Shown here one piece after another: positions 15,241 through 23,133 of a DNA stretch of 27,333 nt. The DNA is taken from the NCBI GenBank assembly GCA_903853735.1, contig CAINUH010000459.1:1-27333 (forward strand), written 5' to 3'. The notes beneath the pieces are model-generated. The model ran no database searches. It was not told the DNA's origin and saw only the letters and a program-made list of their open reading frames with translations. How positions within the stretch are numbered: position 1 is the stretch's first letter; each line of letters opens with the position of its first letter. Origin of the DNA: an uncultured Desulfomonile sp. GTDB taxonomy: Bacteria; Desulfobacterota; Desulfomonilia; Desulfomonilales; Desulfomonilaceae. The position numbers and the translations under genes are program-made.

Positions 15241-15903
15241 TTATGCGAACCTGAGAAATTCCTCGACCGCCGCACGATCACTCCTGAAAATCCCTGCCGG
15301 AACATGAATATTGGGATAGCCTATGGCAATACCTATGACCACTTTCTTCTCTCCAGGCAGATTAAGTACCCGCTTGACGATATCCGGAAAGTGCATGGAC
15401 GCTGCCAGATAAATGGTGCCCAAACCTTCTTCGAGCGCAGCATAGCAAATGGTTGTACCGATGGATCCTATGTCAAGACACGAGTATGGAACGTTCAGGG
15501 CGTCGTCGATAACCAGGTAGATCACGGCAGGCGCGCCGAAAAATTTGTACATGTTAAGGTAATGCTGCTTGCGGGCAGCTTTGTCCCCCCGGTCCATACC
15601 AATGGATGTGAGGAGGTCCTTTCCCAGTTTGCCGTACCTGTTCTTGTAGGGTTCGGGAAAATCTACCGGCATGGGTATGTCCGGCCTTGGAATGGCTCCG
15701 AGCTTGCCTTCCTCTTCGAAAAGACCGGCCAGTTCCTGCGCCTTTTCTCCGTCTGCTACAACTATTTCCCACGGCTGCGTGTTTCCCCAGGATGGCGCCC
15801 ACCTGGCAAGTTTTACGATCTTGGCGATCTTTTCACGAGGAACAGGATTTGGCAGAAACGCTCGAACACTCCTCCTACCTTTGACAGCCTCGTCAAGTCT
15901 CAT
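15241..15903 (-). CDS. Nitroreductase-family FMN oxidoreductase
   Basis: 220 residues starting at an ATG with GGAGG at 8 nt. Family signatures are an N-terminal RRSVRAF (FMN phosphate contact), WAPSWGNTQPWEIVV, a central SIGTTICYAALEEGLGT and the C-terminal VVIGIAIGYP. Such enzymes are cytoplasmic homodimers using NAD(P)H to reduce nitroaromatics, quinones or enones. Some relatives do specialised chemistry, so the substrate is open. It is transcribed in the same direction as the respiratory operon but is separated by a 213-nt gap containing that operon's own promoter, and is probably monocistronic. Confidence 0.9.
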   Translation of the reverse strand: MRLDEAVKGRRSVRAFLPNPVPREKIAKIVKLARWAPSWGNTQPWEIVVADGEKAQELAGLFEEEGKLGAIPRPDIPMPVDFPEPYKNRYGKLGKDLLTSIGMDRGDKAARKQHYLNMYKFFGAPAVIYLVIDDALNVPYSCLDIGSIGTTICYAALEEGLGTIYLAASMHFPDIVKRVLNLPGEKKVVIGIAIGYPNIHVPAGIFRSDRAAVEEFLRFA

Positions 15904-15924
15904 TTCTGGTCCCTCCTGAGGTTA

Positions 15925-15943
15925 TTGTCTTTGCCGAAGACAA
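15925..15943. promoter_or_regulatory. Palindrome at the nitroreductase transcription start (candidate operator)
   Basis: TTGTCTT and AAGACAA form perfect 7-bp arms around a 5-nt centre. The palindrome lies just downstream of the -10 element and covers the expected transcription start, where a repressor would block initiation. A 5' UTR hairpin is the alternative reading. Confidence 0.4.
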
Positions 15944-15944
15944 A

Positions 15945-15972
15945 AGTATATTATGAATTAACCGGGCCACAA
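15945..15972 (-). promoter_or_regulatory. Candidate promoter of the nitroreductase gene
   Basis: On the minus strand TTGTGG (15972-15967) is separated by 16 nt from TATACT (15950-15945). The -10 is good (five of six) and the -35 is weak. The predicted start falls in the adjacent palindrome. Confidence 0.45.
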
Positions 15973-16216
15973 GTCTTTGCAACATTTTTTTGAAAGAAAC
16001 GATTTTGGGGGCTGATTCTCACTGAAGAGTGCAAACTTCATTTCAGATGAGTGAACGGCCAAACGCATGGGCGCCTGGCAAAGGTTTTTCCTATTTCGAA
16101 ATTTTCGTTGACATACAGCCTTTTTCTTTACATTCTTACAGCACGAATGATAATTTAACAAGTTATCTTTGTTTTCCCTTACATGAACATACAACCGTCT
16201 TCAAGGAGGATAGAAA
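15973..16216. other. Divergent intergenic region before the HADH-ECH gene
   Basis: AT-rich and without a gene. On the plus strand TTGACA at 16108-16113 followed after 15 nt by TACATT (16129-16134) is a possible promoter for the fatty-acid fusion gene. The AGGAGG at 16204-16209 is its ribosome-binding site. Confidence 0.4.
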
Positions 16217-18241
16217 ATGGCTTTTTTGTTCCGAAATCGTACCATCGGTAAAGTAGGCGTCATCGGCTCCGGCCAAATTGGTCCCGACATTGCCCTCCAC
16301 TTCGCAAAATCACTCTATCGGTACGGCACGCAGGTGGTCGTGGTAGACATTGTTGACGAGGCCTTGGCCAAGGGGAAAGCAAAACTTTTCAAAAAAATAG
16401 ACAAGGGCGGTCAGACAGGTGCCTTTAAACCTCAAGACGTTGAAGGGATGAAAAGCCATATAACGTTTACTTCAGATTATAGCCAACTCAAAGGAGCGGA
16501 TGTGGTAGTGGAGGCCGCCACCGAAGACTTGCCGCTCAAGCGAAGGATTTTCAGACAGGTTGAGGAACTTGTCGGGCCTCAGGCCATTCTTACCAGTAAC
16601 TCCTCACACATTGAACCGGAACGCATTTTTGAAGAAGCTGAACACAAAGGCCGCGCCCTATGCACCCATTATTTTTTTCCAGCGGAACGAAATCAGGCAA
16701 TAGAGATAATTCCAGGCAAGGATACTGACCCGGAAACTACGGAATTTGTGATGCGTTTCTATGAGTTCATAGGAAAAATACCTGTCAAAGTGGGATCGAG
16801 GTACGGTTATGCCGTAGACCCTGTTTTTGAAGGATTGCTTCTTGCTTGTGTGCAATGCGTGGATGCCGGTCTGGGAGACACAAAGCAGGTTGATACTGTA
16901 GCCTCCAAATGCCTCGGACTTAATGTCGGGCCTTTCACAGCTCAAAACCTCACTGGCGGCAACCCCATAACTGCGCATGGCCTGTCAGAAATGAACGAAC
17001 GGCTCAATCCATGGTTTAGAGTCCCTGAGCGTCTGAAAAAAATCGTGGAATCTAATTCCAACTGGGAAGTTCCTGCGCGAGGCGAAACAATAGAAGTGCC
17101 CCCGGACAAGGAAAAGCTTATTGCCGACGAACTCAAGGGAGCTTATTTTGCCATGGTCTGCGATATGTTGGACGCCGGCATTATCAGCACCAGCGACTTT
17201 GACCTTGTCATCAGCGTGGCATTGGACATGAATCCGCCCTTCAGTTTCATGAATTCTATTGGGGTGGGGAGATCACTGGAATTGGTAGAAGACTTTGCGA
17301 AGAAGTATCCGGCCATGCCTGTCTCCAAAACCCTGAGAGAACAGGCCCTGTCGGGTAAGCCGTGGCAAATCCTGGATGTGCTCTTTGAAAAGAGGGGCGA
17401 TGTAGGACTGATAACCATTCGTCGTCCCAAGGCACTCAACGCTATAAACAGCAAAGTCACCAGTGAACTCAAGACATGCTTAGACGTAATAAAGAACGAT
17501 CCTGAGATAAAATGTGCTGTCATAACAGGTTACGGCAACAAGGCATTTGTAGCGGGGGCTGACATAAAAGAGATGTCTGGCTTTACCGAACCGGCCCAGG
17601 GGGAGGCCTTTGCCAGAAGAGCACAAATTGCCACCAGCGAACTTGAAAAGTTGGGAAAGCCTATAGTAGCAGCCCTGAACGGTTTAGCTTTTGGCGGAGG
17701 TTCCGAATTGGCTCTATGCTGCACTGCGCGGGTGGCCCCTAAGGGTCTGAAAATTCTGGCTGGTCAGCCGGAGGTGAACCTTGGGCTTATACCCGGTATG
17801 GGAGGAACACAGCGTTTGACAAGACTTATCGGTTTTGAGAAAGCTGCCCGGATGGTTCGGACTGCTAATCCTATTTCATCTGCGCAAGCTCTTGAATACG
17901 GTCTGATAAACGAAGAAGTCGAAGGGGACGTGCTACCCAACGCTATAGCCCTTGCTCGAAAACTGGCCTACGGCGAAGTCACCGTCAAGCTGATCGAAAA
18001 GGGTCCTCTTGCGGACGTGCCGGCTTCCTTGCCTGAAGTGGACATCGAACATCACTCCAGAGCCATCGATGAGCTGCTTTCGAGAGCCATTCTCGAAGGA
18101 GCCAAGATGACGCTGGAAGATGGCCTCAAAAACGAGGCGAAACTTTTTGGTGAATGCTGGACAAAGGAGGACAACAAAATAGGTCTAAAAACTTTTGTAG
18201 AGCAAGGGGCCCGCGCCAAACCGGAGTTTGTCCATAGATAA
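16217..18241 (+). CDS. 3-hydroxyacyl-CoA dehydrogenase / enoyl-CoA hydratase fusion (HADH first)
   Basis: 674 residues with AGGAGG at 7 nt. The N-terminal HADH half has a NAD-binding GSGQIG (17-22), a TSNSSHIEPERIF segment and the catalytic-type His151 in THYFFP. The crotonase half starts near residue 388 with the oxyanion-hole segments FVAGADIKEM and GLAFGGGSELAL. Both catalytic glutamates are present: Glu497 in GGSELAL and Glu519 in GQPEVNLG. It should hydrate an enoyl-CoA and oxidise the (S)-3-hydroxyacyl-CoA with NAD. The domain order is the reverse of FadB/FadJ and matches the fused crotonyl-CoA hydratase/3-hydroxybutyryl-CoA dehydrogenases of some archaea. Probably monocistronic; used in beta-oxidation or C4 metabolism. 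Confidence 0.93.
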   Translation: MAFLFRNRTIGKVGVIGSGQIGPDIALHFAKSLYRYGTQVVVVDIVDEALAKGKAKLFKKIDKGGQTGAFKPQDVEGMKSHITFTSDYSQLKGADVVVEAATEDLPLKRRIFRQVEELVGPQAILTSNSSHIEPERIFEEAEHKGRALCTHYFFPAERNQAIEIIPGKDTDPETTEFVMRFYEFIGKIPVKVGSRYGYAVDPVFEGLLLACVQCVDAGLGDTKQVDTVASKCLGLNVGPFTAQNLTGGNPITAHGLSEMNERLNPWFRVPERLKKIVESNSNWEVPARGETIEVPPDKEKLIADELKGAYFAMVCDMLDAGIISTSDFDLVISVALDMNPPFSFMNSIGVGRSLELVEDFAKKYPAMPVSKTLREQALSGKPWQILDVLFEKRGDVGLITIRRPKALNAINSKVTSELKTCLDVIKNDPEIKCAVITGYGNKAFVAGADIKEMSGFTEPAQGEAFARRAQIATSELEKLGKPIVAALNGLAFGGGSELALCCTARVAPKGLKILAGQPEVNLGLIPGMGGTQRLTRLIGFEKAARMVRTANPISSAQALEYGLINEEVEGDVLPNAIALARKLAYGEVTVKLIEKGPLADVPASLPEVDIEHHSRAIDELLSRAILEGAKMTLEDGLKNEAKLFGECWTKEDNKIGLKTFVEQGARAKPEFVHR

Positions 18242-18265
18242 GGTCTAATCAGTGTTCTGAATTTC

Positions 18266-18299
18266 GATGTGGAGGGTGCAACACGGCACGCTCCACATC
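18266..18299. terminator. Long hairpin after the HADH-ECH gene
   Basis: GATGTGGAG pairs perfectly with CTCCACATC, and inside it GTGC pairs with GCAC around AACACG. It begins 25 nt after the stop codon. No T-run follows, so it may be an RNA-stabilising hairpin or a Rho-assisted end rather than a canonical terminator. Confidence 0.45.
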
Positions 18300-18384
18300 A
18301 ACACCGTCTGGGGGATACGTCCCGACCAGCATGCCTGAGACGGCCATATCCATGGGACTTGACATTTGTTGTTAGCGCCTAAAC

Positions 18385-18735
18385 TCAAGCTTTCGGATCA
18401 CGGTGCCCGAGCAAGACCAGCTTTCTTTCGATTGCTTCCTCCAACTTATCTTCCCATGTCTTCCACTGAGTTCTGAGATCTTCTAATCGGCCGGACAACT
18501 CCGTCCACTCGGATTGTTGTACAAATGTGCCTTTCATAGACGCCTCAACTTTCTTGAGTCTCTCCGCGATCGTGCGAACCTGTTCTTTAATCGCTCTCAT
18601 CTCGGCAAGAACGGATTCTTCTTCCGGCGTCACTGCCGACTTGGGGGCGCACAGAGAGCATTCAGCCGTTTCCGAAAAGGCAATGGACGGAGAGCAACCG
18701 AATTCTGTGCCCTTAATTTCAATCGAGTCAGCCAT
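18385..18735 (-). CDS. Coiled-coil hypothetical protein
   Basis: About 116 residues, starting at an ATG with GGAGG at 8 nt (an ATG 9 nt earlier is less well placed). The N-terminal third is Ser/Cys-containing, with Cys in FGCSPS and ECSLCAPK. From about residue 40 onward it is highly charged and helical, with heptad-like spacing (VLAEMRAIKEQVRTIAERLK) continuing to ERKLVLLG. No signal peptide or known domain is seen. The ECSLC element could bind a metal, but this is a guess. Function unknown. Confidence 0.65.
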   Translation of the reverse strand: MADSIEIKGTEFGCSPSIAFSETAECSLCAPKSAVTPEEESVLAEMRAIKEQVRTIAERLKKVEASMKGTFVQQSEWTELSGRLEDLRTQWKTWEDKLEEAIERKLVLLGHRDPKA

Positions 18736-18979
18736 GGTGGTCACCTCCTCGAGAGTCTTTTCCTTTTAGTAATCACGGTTGTTATGCCTGTCAAAATTCC
18801 CGGCGGATCGAATGAAGATTGGGTAGCTCGATTTAATGTCGATTCGAGTTCAGATGTTGAATTGACCGAGAATTTTTTGGCCTGCGGGCATGTGTCCGAA
18901 TCGAAAGCACGTACGTTCCTGTTTGTGCGGAGACGTCTTGCTTGGCAGATAAAAGGAAGTTCTTGAGTGTGTTCCTGGT

Positions 18980-19240
18980 TTAATAACGCCCGGTCATGTG
19001 ATCCATGAGCGTGTTTATCACCTCATGGACAAGCACTCTAAAACCCCCGGGCCACGAGTGTTGGATCGGCGGAGGTGGGACATAACCATAAAAGAGTTTC
19101 TGTTGAACTTCCGAGGGATGTGGTTCCTGGGCCTGAGTTGCCGTTTGACGTATGGCAGGAAAGTTTTCCGAAGCTATGGCTGGGAAAGGCACGGCAATGG
19201 TAATCACGATAACCGAAAATATCACAATTGTGCGTCTCAT
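18980..19240 (-). CDS. Small secreted hypothetical protein
   Basis: 86 residues with an AGAGGGA ribosome-binding site close to the ATG. MRRTIVIFSVIVITIAVPFP is a clear Sec signal peptide with likely cleavage after AIA near residue 23, leaving about 60 residues. The mature part has a proline-rich YVPPPPIQHSWPGG centre and an amphipathic C-terminus. No Cys is present. It is not recognised. Confidence 0.6.
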   Translation of the reverse strand: MRRTIVIFSVIVITIAVPFPAIASENFPAIRQTATQAQEPHPSEVQQKLFYGYVPPPPIQHSWPGGFRVLVHEVINTLMDHMTGRY

Positions 19241-19345
19241 TAGTCCCTCTACTTAGTCATTTTATCTTGAGTAGAGACAAAAATCAATTGCAAAAGTTTG
19301 GAAGGTCAATTTAAGACGTCAACAAACATTGATGCAAGGTATCTT

Positions 19346-20299
19346 TCACATTCTAAGGAGAACCTTGAAGACGCCGGCCTCCTGTGAGCGGAGAAAAGCC
19401 TCTTCAGCTCGATCAAAGGGGAAAACTGCGGAAATCAAGGGCAAGGGGTCGATCAATTCTCTCTCCAACGCCCTTATTGCAGCGGGAAACAGTCCGCATC
19501 TGGAGCCAACAAGTGTGATCTCATTGATTACGAGAGGAGCTGGATTGAAATTCAACGTACCGTGATAAGTAGACTTCAACACCAAGAAGCCTCGGGGTTT
19601 GACGTGCTCAATCGCCAAATCCCATCCGGACGGATGCCCTGAAGCCTCCACTACCAAATCAAAGAGTTTGTTCGACGCTTTCAGGGAGTCCAGCGTTGTT
19701 ACGGCCCCGCGGTTGCGCTGAAAAATCTCCATCTTTGTCGGATGCTTGCCCACCAGAAGTATCTCACACCCGGTCCGGAAAAGAAGCATTGAAATCAGGA
19801 TCCCAAGCTTGCCGTCTCCGATCACAAGGACATTACTGGATGGACGAATATGTACCTGTTCCAGAATTTCCAGCACTGCCGCTACAGGTTCGGTAAACAC
19901 CGCTTTCTCATCCGATATACCGTCCGGGACAGGTACCAGGTTGGATTGGGGCAATGTGAGGAATTCGGCAAAAGCTCCATTGCGGCCTTGAATACCCAGC
20001 ACCGTCCGTTTGGGACAGTGTCTTTCAAGACCTTGTTTACAATAAGCGCACTCTTTGCAGCCGCAATTAATCTCTCCGACTACACGAAGGCCCAACATTG
20101 CCGGGTCCGGCGCCTGGTGGACAATGCCGACGAACTCGTGGCCCAGTACTCCTGAAAAATTCATGTAGCCTTGAATGATTTCTCCGTCAGTCTTACAGAT
20201 GCCGGCCATGAGTACCTTGACGAGGACTTCTCCAGGGAGGGGTTCCGGTTTGGGCACATCTCTCAACACCAGTTCTCCATCAAACAACAGGGCTTTCAT
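19346..20299 (-). CDS. Zinc-dependent MDR-family alcohol/polyol dehydrogenase
   Basis: 317 residues, somewhat shorter than the usual 340-350, with AAGGA upstream of the ATG. Structural zinc ligands are the four Cys in CKECAYCKQGLERHC. Catalytic zinc ligands are Cys in AGICKTDGE and His in GHEFVG, with Glu in FTEPVAAV. The cofactor Rossmann motif is GDGKLG. The end of beta-2 reads LLVGKHPTK with no acidic residue, favouring NADP over NAD. It should interconvert an alcohol and an aldehyde or ketone; the substrate is not evident. It is monocistronic, with its own promoter and nearby palindromes. Confidence 0.9.
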   Translation of the reverse strand: MKALLFDGELVLRDVPKPEPLPGEVLVKVLMAGICKTDGEIIQGYMNFSGVLGHEFVGIVHQAPDPAMLGLRVVGEINCGCKECAYCKQGLERHCPKRTVLGIQGRNGAFAEFLTLPQSNLVPVPDGISDEKAVFTEPVAAVLEILEQVHIRPSSNVLVIGDGKLGILISMLLFRTGCEILLVGKHPTKMEIFQRNRGAVTTLDSLKASNKLFDLVVEASGHPSGWDLAIEHVKPRGFLVLKSTYHGTLNFNPAPLVINEITLVGSRCGLFPAAIRALERELIDPLPLISAVFPFDRAEEAFLRSQEAGVFKVLLRM

Positions 20300-20323
20300 G
20301 TGCTAATTCCTTGTGCAATCTTA

Positions 20324-20337
20324 AAGATTTAAATCTT
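20324..20337. promoter_or_regulatory. 14-bp perfect palindrome at the MDR dehydrogenase start site (candidate operator)
   Basis: AAGATTTAAATCTT reads identically on both strands and lies immediately downstream of the -10 element at the predicted transcription start. This is typical of a repressor site. Confidence 0.45.
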
Positions 20338-20343
20338 GAGTTG

Positions 20344-20372
20344 CTTTTACTCTCGGGTCCGGGTTTTGACAA
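20344..20372 (-). promoter_or_regulatory. Candidate promoter of the MDR dehydrogenase gene
   Basis: On the minus strand TTGTCA (20372-20367), a 17-nt spacer and TAAAAG (20349-20344). The -35 matches five of six bases and the -10 four of six. The gene start is about 45 nt downstream of the -10. Confidence 0.5.
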
Positions 20373-20409
20373 GTAAATCCAGTGTAGATTCATAAAGGTT
20401 CCCAAAGAC

Positions 20410-20428
20410 TTTTTACAAACTGTAAAAA
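20410..20428. promoter_or_regulatory. Inverted repeat TTTTTACA-N3-TGTAAAAA upstream of the MDR promoter
   Basis: Perfect 8-bp arms around AAC lie about 40 bp upstream of the -35, a position suited to an activator or a second repressor dimer. The TTTACA-N3-TGTAAA form is a common shape for dimeric helix-turn-helix operators; no specific regulator is implied. Confidence 0.4.
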
Positions 20429-21004
20429 ATACTGACGCGATGGCGCCGGATGTGGAGACGGCCGGTTTAAGAAACTTGCTGATTCTTGTCTGTAATTCAA
20501 TAGGTTACGCGGCGGATTGGCTGAAGCCTTATTGGCTTTGAAATTGCATTACCAGGGCCTAGTTGGAAATTTTCTCAAGATAAAGAGTCTCCGCTTGCCC
20601 AAAGATTACCCCCGATGCGTCCTCCGCTCCGGATGCATCGTCCGTCGTAGGGGCACACTTTCTGTGCCCCTACTTTGCTTTCAAGCCAAGGAAAAATAAA
20701 ACCGGATAACATTCGGAAAATGATTAAGATCAGACGATTGGCCTACACTGCCACAGGAGGCTCATCCGAACGTGAGGTCTCAGCCCATAATCTATATCAA
20801 ACAGAATTAGTTTGCACGAGGCTCGATAAACTTGTCTCAATCAAAAAATTCTGTTATCAATCCCAGAATTACTTTAGGAATCCTTCGGTGTAGCCATCTG
20901 TGGCGGCCCTCCTTGAGACTGGCAAGCTGGCCCCTCACGGATTTTTTGCCGTGACTCTGATAAGATATAAGAGTCGAGAAACGATGTCCAGGAGGCCCCT
21001 CTCA
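20429..21004. other. Intergenic region with hairpins, no convincing gene
   Basis: This is 576 bp between the divergent MDR dehydrogenase and PhoU-like genes. Short open frames lack ribosome-binding sites. Besides the GTAGGGGCACA hairpin listed separately, it holds CACGG-N8-CCGTG (20936-20953) and GACTCT-N11-AGAGTC, just before the PhoU-like gene. TATAAG in that second loop could serve as a -10 element, but no clear -35 was found. Confidence 0.35.
20647..20673. repeat. Perfect 11-bp stem hairpin, dispersed-repeat type
   Basis: GTAGGGGCACA and TGTGCCCCTAC pair perfectly around a CTTTC loop. Such GTAGGGGC...GCCCCTAC hairpins occur as scattered intergenic elements in many bacterial genomes. It is not next to a gene end, and only a weak T-rich stretch follows, so a repeat is more likely than a terminator. 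Confidence 0.55.
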
Positions 21005-21724
21005 ATGAAAGACAAGCGCATTTTCTTCAATCCCATTCGAATGCTCAGTCCCAAAGTTGATTCCGAGGCCGTCAAGATAGAAGAATTGCACAAGAGCCCT
21101 GTCTCCGAGACATTCACCTTGGAAGAAGGTCTCCTGGTAATGCTGAGCAAGGTTATAGAAATGACTCGCCTCATAAATCTCAGTTTTGTAAGCGCGTCAA
21201 TCAATGAGGTTCATTCGGCGGAGGCGCTTGCTCGAGAAGTTCATGAGCTGGAAAAGTTGTTGACCGAAAACCTCGCTTGCGCCATCACAGACCCTCCTGA
21301 CATGTGCAGGGCGGTCATTCTCTTTCCATCCCATTTGGAGAGGGTGGGTGACTATCTGGAGAGCATTCTCAATTGTTGTCGAATCAGATGCCAATACTCA
21401 GTGCCGCTTACGGACGAGGCAGTTTCAGAAATCGAAGACATATTCAAGCTTGTGTTGGAAATAATGGGCAACTTCCGAGACGCCTTCATCAGGCCCAACA
21501 AGGTGCTGCTTGAAAATGTGGTGAATGAAAGCAAGAGGTTGGACCAGATCTGCCACAATCTGGAGTTGTCACACGTTGAACGGTTGCTTAACGGCTCAAC
21601 TGCTCCTCGCGCGTCTTCCCTGTATTTGGACATTCTGGAATCTACGAAGTCAATGAATCGGCACATAAGAGACATGGCCGCTCAGATTCGTTCGTTAATG
21701 ACAGAAATTGAAAATATAGCCTAA
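21005..21724 (+). CDS. PhoU-like helical protein
   Basis: 239 residues from an ATG with AGGAGG at 9 nt. An in-frame GTG at 20900 would add 35 residues with no sign of conservation or a ribosome-binding site. The protein is all-helical. It contains LEEGLLVMLSKVIEMTRLIN, VHELEKLLTENLACAI and HLERVGDYLESILNCCRI. The acidic E..D and HLERVGDY elements match PhoU-domain metal-binding helices, as seen in PhoU and the C-terminal part of Na/Pi cotransporters. No pst or transporter gene is adjacent, so a phosphate-signalling role is inferred from family only. Confidence 0.75.
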   Translation: MKDKRIFFNPIRMLSPKVDSEAVKIEELHKSPVSETFTLEEGLLVMLSKVIEMTRLINLSFVSASINEVHSAEALAREVHELEKLLTENLACAITDPPDMCRAVILFPSHLERVGDYLESILNCCRIRCQYSVPLTDEAVSEIEDIFKLVLEIMGNFRDAFIRPNKVLLENVVNESKRLDQICHNLELSHVERLLNGSTAPRASSLYLDILESTKSMNRHIRDMAAQIRSLMTEIENIA

Positions 21725-21745
21725 TGTCATAGACGTGACATTGGG
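21720..21745 (+). terminator. Hairpin overlapping the PhoU-like stop codon
   Basis: A 10-bp stem with one G-T pair (CCTAATGTCA with TGACATTGGG) around TAGACG includes the stop codon. AGTTTCTTG follows, giving a short imperfect T-run. It is terminator-like. Confidence 0.5.
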
Positions 21746-21970
21746 AGTTTCTTGTAGCTTTTCTCGGATTTTACGAAGGGGTGTTCCTTTTTCCCTTTGT
21801 TATGGTGTCCCAGGTGATTGCACCAGATCCCAGAGTGGTCAAGTCTTGAATAAAGCTGCCGCACTTGCATAGAGGGCAAGTCTTACTGAAGGGCTCAACC
21901 GCCGCGGTTCAGGCGGCAGGAATCTTGCACCAAAGTTTGCAACCGCTTTTCTGAAAGGAGTTCTTAGATC

Positions 21971-22426
21971 ATGATTCCAAAGAAAATCCTGGTTTGCACT
22001 GACTTCTCCGAGAACTCGGTTCCAGCTCGGGTATGTGCCATAGAATATGCCAAGGCTTTTGGAGCTGAACTCGTGGTTCTGCACGTGGTGAATTCTCGCC
22101 TCTTGGGATACCCTGGTTTTGCCGCCAATGTCCCGGCAGAAATGACCTTGATAGAGGAACACATTCGTCGAGGTGTTGAAGAGGAACTCGAATTAATAGG
22201 GAACGATTGTAAACGGGAAATCGATGACGTGACCGTTTATTCTGCGACCGGCGCTCCGGCAGAGGAGATCATTAGTTTTGCAAATGATGCATCCATCGAG
22301 CTGATTGTCATGGGCACTCATGGTTGGACAGGGGCGCGTCATCTTATTTTGGGAAGCACTGCCGAAAACGTGGCAAGAACTGCCAATTGCCCAGTGCTAA
22401 CAGTAAGATCCACGGCGAAATCCTAG
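21971..22426 (+). CDS. Universal stress protein (UspA family)
   Basis: 151 residues with AAAGGAG upstream of the ATG. Typical features are the N-terminal KKILVCTDFSENS strand-loop, ELVVLHVV, and the C-terminal ATP-binding signature MGTHGWTGARHLILGS followed by AENVARTANCPVLTV. The full G-x2-G-x9-G(S/T) motif indicates an ATP-binding Usp. It probably acts as a cytoplasmic dimer in stress or starvation adaptation. It stands alone, 246 nt after the PhoU-like gene and just before a decayed transporter gene. Confidence 0.93.
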   Translation: MIPKKILVCTDFSENSVPARVCAIEYAKAFGAELVVLHVVNSRLLGYPGFAANVPAEMTLIEEHIRRGVEEELELIGNDCKREIDDVTVYSATGAPAEEIISFANDASIELIVMGTHGWTGARHLILGSTAENVARTANCPVLTVRSTAKS

Positions 22427-22485
22427 AGGCGCCTATCTAACTTGCCCCATACCTTAGTATATGGAAATCGGCCGATAAAATCGGA

Positions 22486-23117
22486 GTGTTCGGTTATACG
22501 ACTGATTTGTCAATGTTTGCAGGCCTTAGCCGACTTCGCCTTCGTAAGCAAGAAGCGAAGTATCTCAGCGCCAAGCCGCCTGATGAAAGCCATCCTTACG
22601 GACACGGCAAGATCGAATACTTTTCAGCAGGTTTCGAAGGCGCATTGATTATTGTTGCGGCTGTCGGTATATTTGTAGTTGTGTTGAGGCAGATTATCGA
22701 TTTCCAAGAGCCAAACTGGTCCGTGAGGCCTGTTTCGGATTAATGGACGCCTCGGATCCGGCACTGTTGGAAGAGATCTGTTCAGTGCTTGAAGCACATC
22801 GAAAGGATAGATGGATCGACGTTCACAAACTAAGAGCCTGGCGCTCAGGCACACGCGTGCATATTGATTTTCACTTGATTTTGCCTCGAGATTTACCATT
22901 AGCCGAGGGACACAGTGAAGTCAAAGAACTGGAAAAACTGTTTGCCGCGCATTTTGGAGGTCTTGCTGACGTTCTCATACATTTGGACCCCTGCGACGAC
23001 CCCGAATGTCCAGTCTGTGCGCACCAGTCCTGTGAGATCCGCCAAGAGACGCACGTCGATCTGAGGATTTGGAATCTGGAACACTTGACGTGCGATTTAG
23101 GTCGTGTCCCTACTTAA
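22486..23117 (+). pseudogene. Decayed cation diffusion facilitator (CDF) transporter
   Basis: Two pieces of a CDF metal exporter lie in different frames. The first (about 22550-22735) has AKPPDESHPYGHGKIEYFSA and GFEGALIIVAAV, the conserved TM2-TM3 region. The second (from about 22734) begins FGLMDASDPALLEEI and continues into the cytoplasmic C-terminal domain (HIDFHLILPRDLPLAEGHSE), ending with a Cys-rich tail. The roughly 100 residues expected between them are missing, and the join is out of frame. The N-terminal helices are also unrecognisable. It cannot encode a working transporter. The C-terminal piece alone (ATG at 22743) forms an open 124-residue frame. Confidence 0.75.
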
Positions 23118-23133
23118 GGAGGTTATTTTTCGT

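Noticed and set aside
14692..15993. A 433-codon plus-strand open frame
   Set aside because: It lies antisense to the NHL and nitroreductase genes and across the operon promoter, lacks a ribosome-binding site and domain signature, and has low-complexity shadow composition.
18784..18966. A 60-codon plus-strand frame
   Set aside because: There is no ribosome-binding site before the ATG, and it is part of a longer frame antisense to the coiled-coil gene. No domain is recognised.
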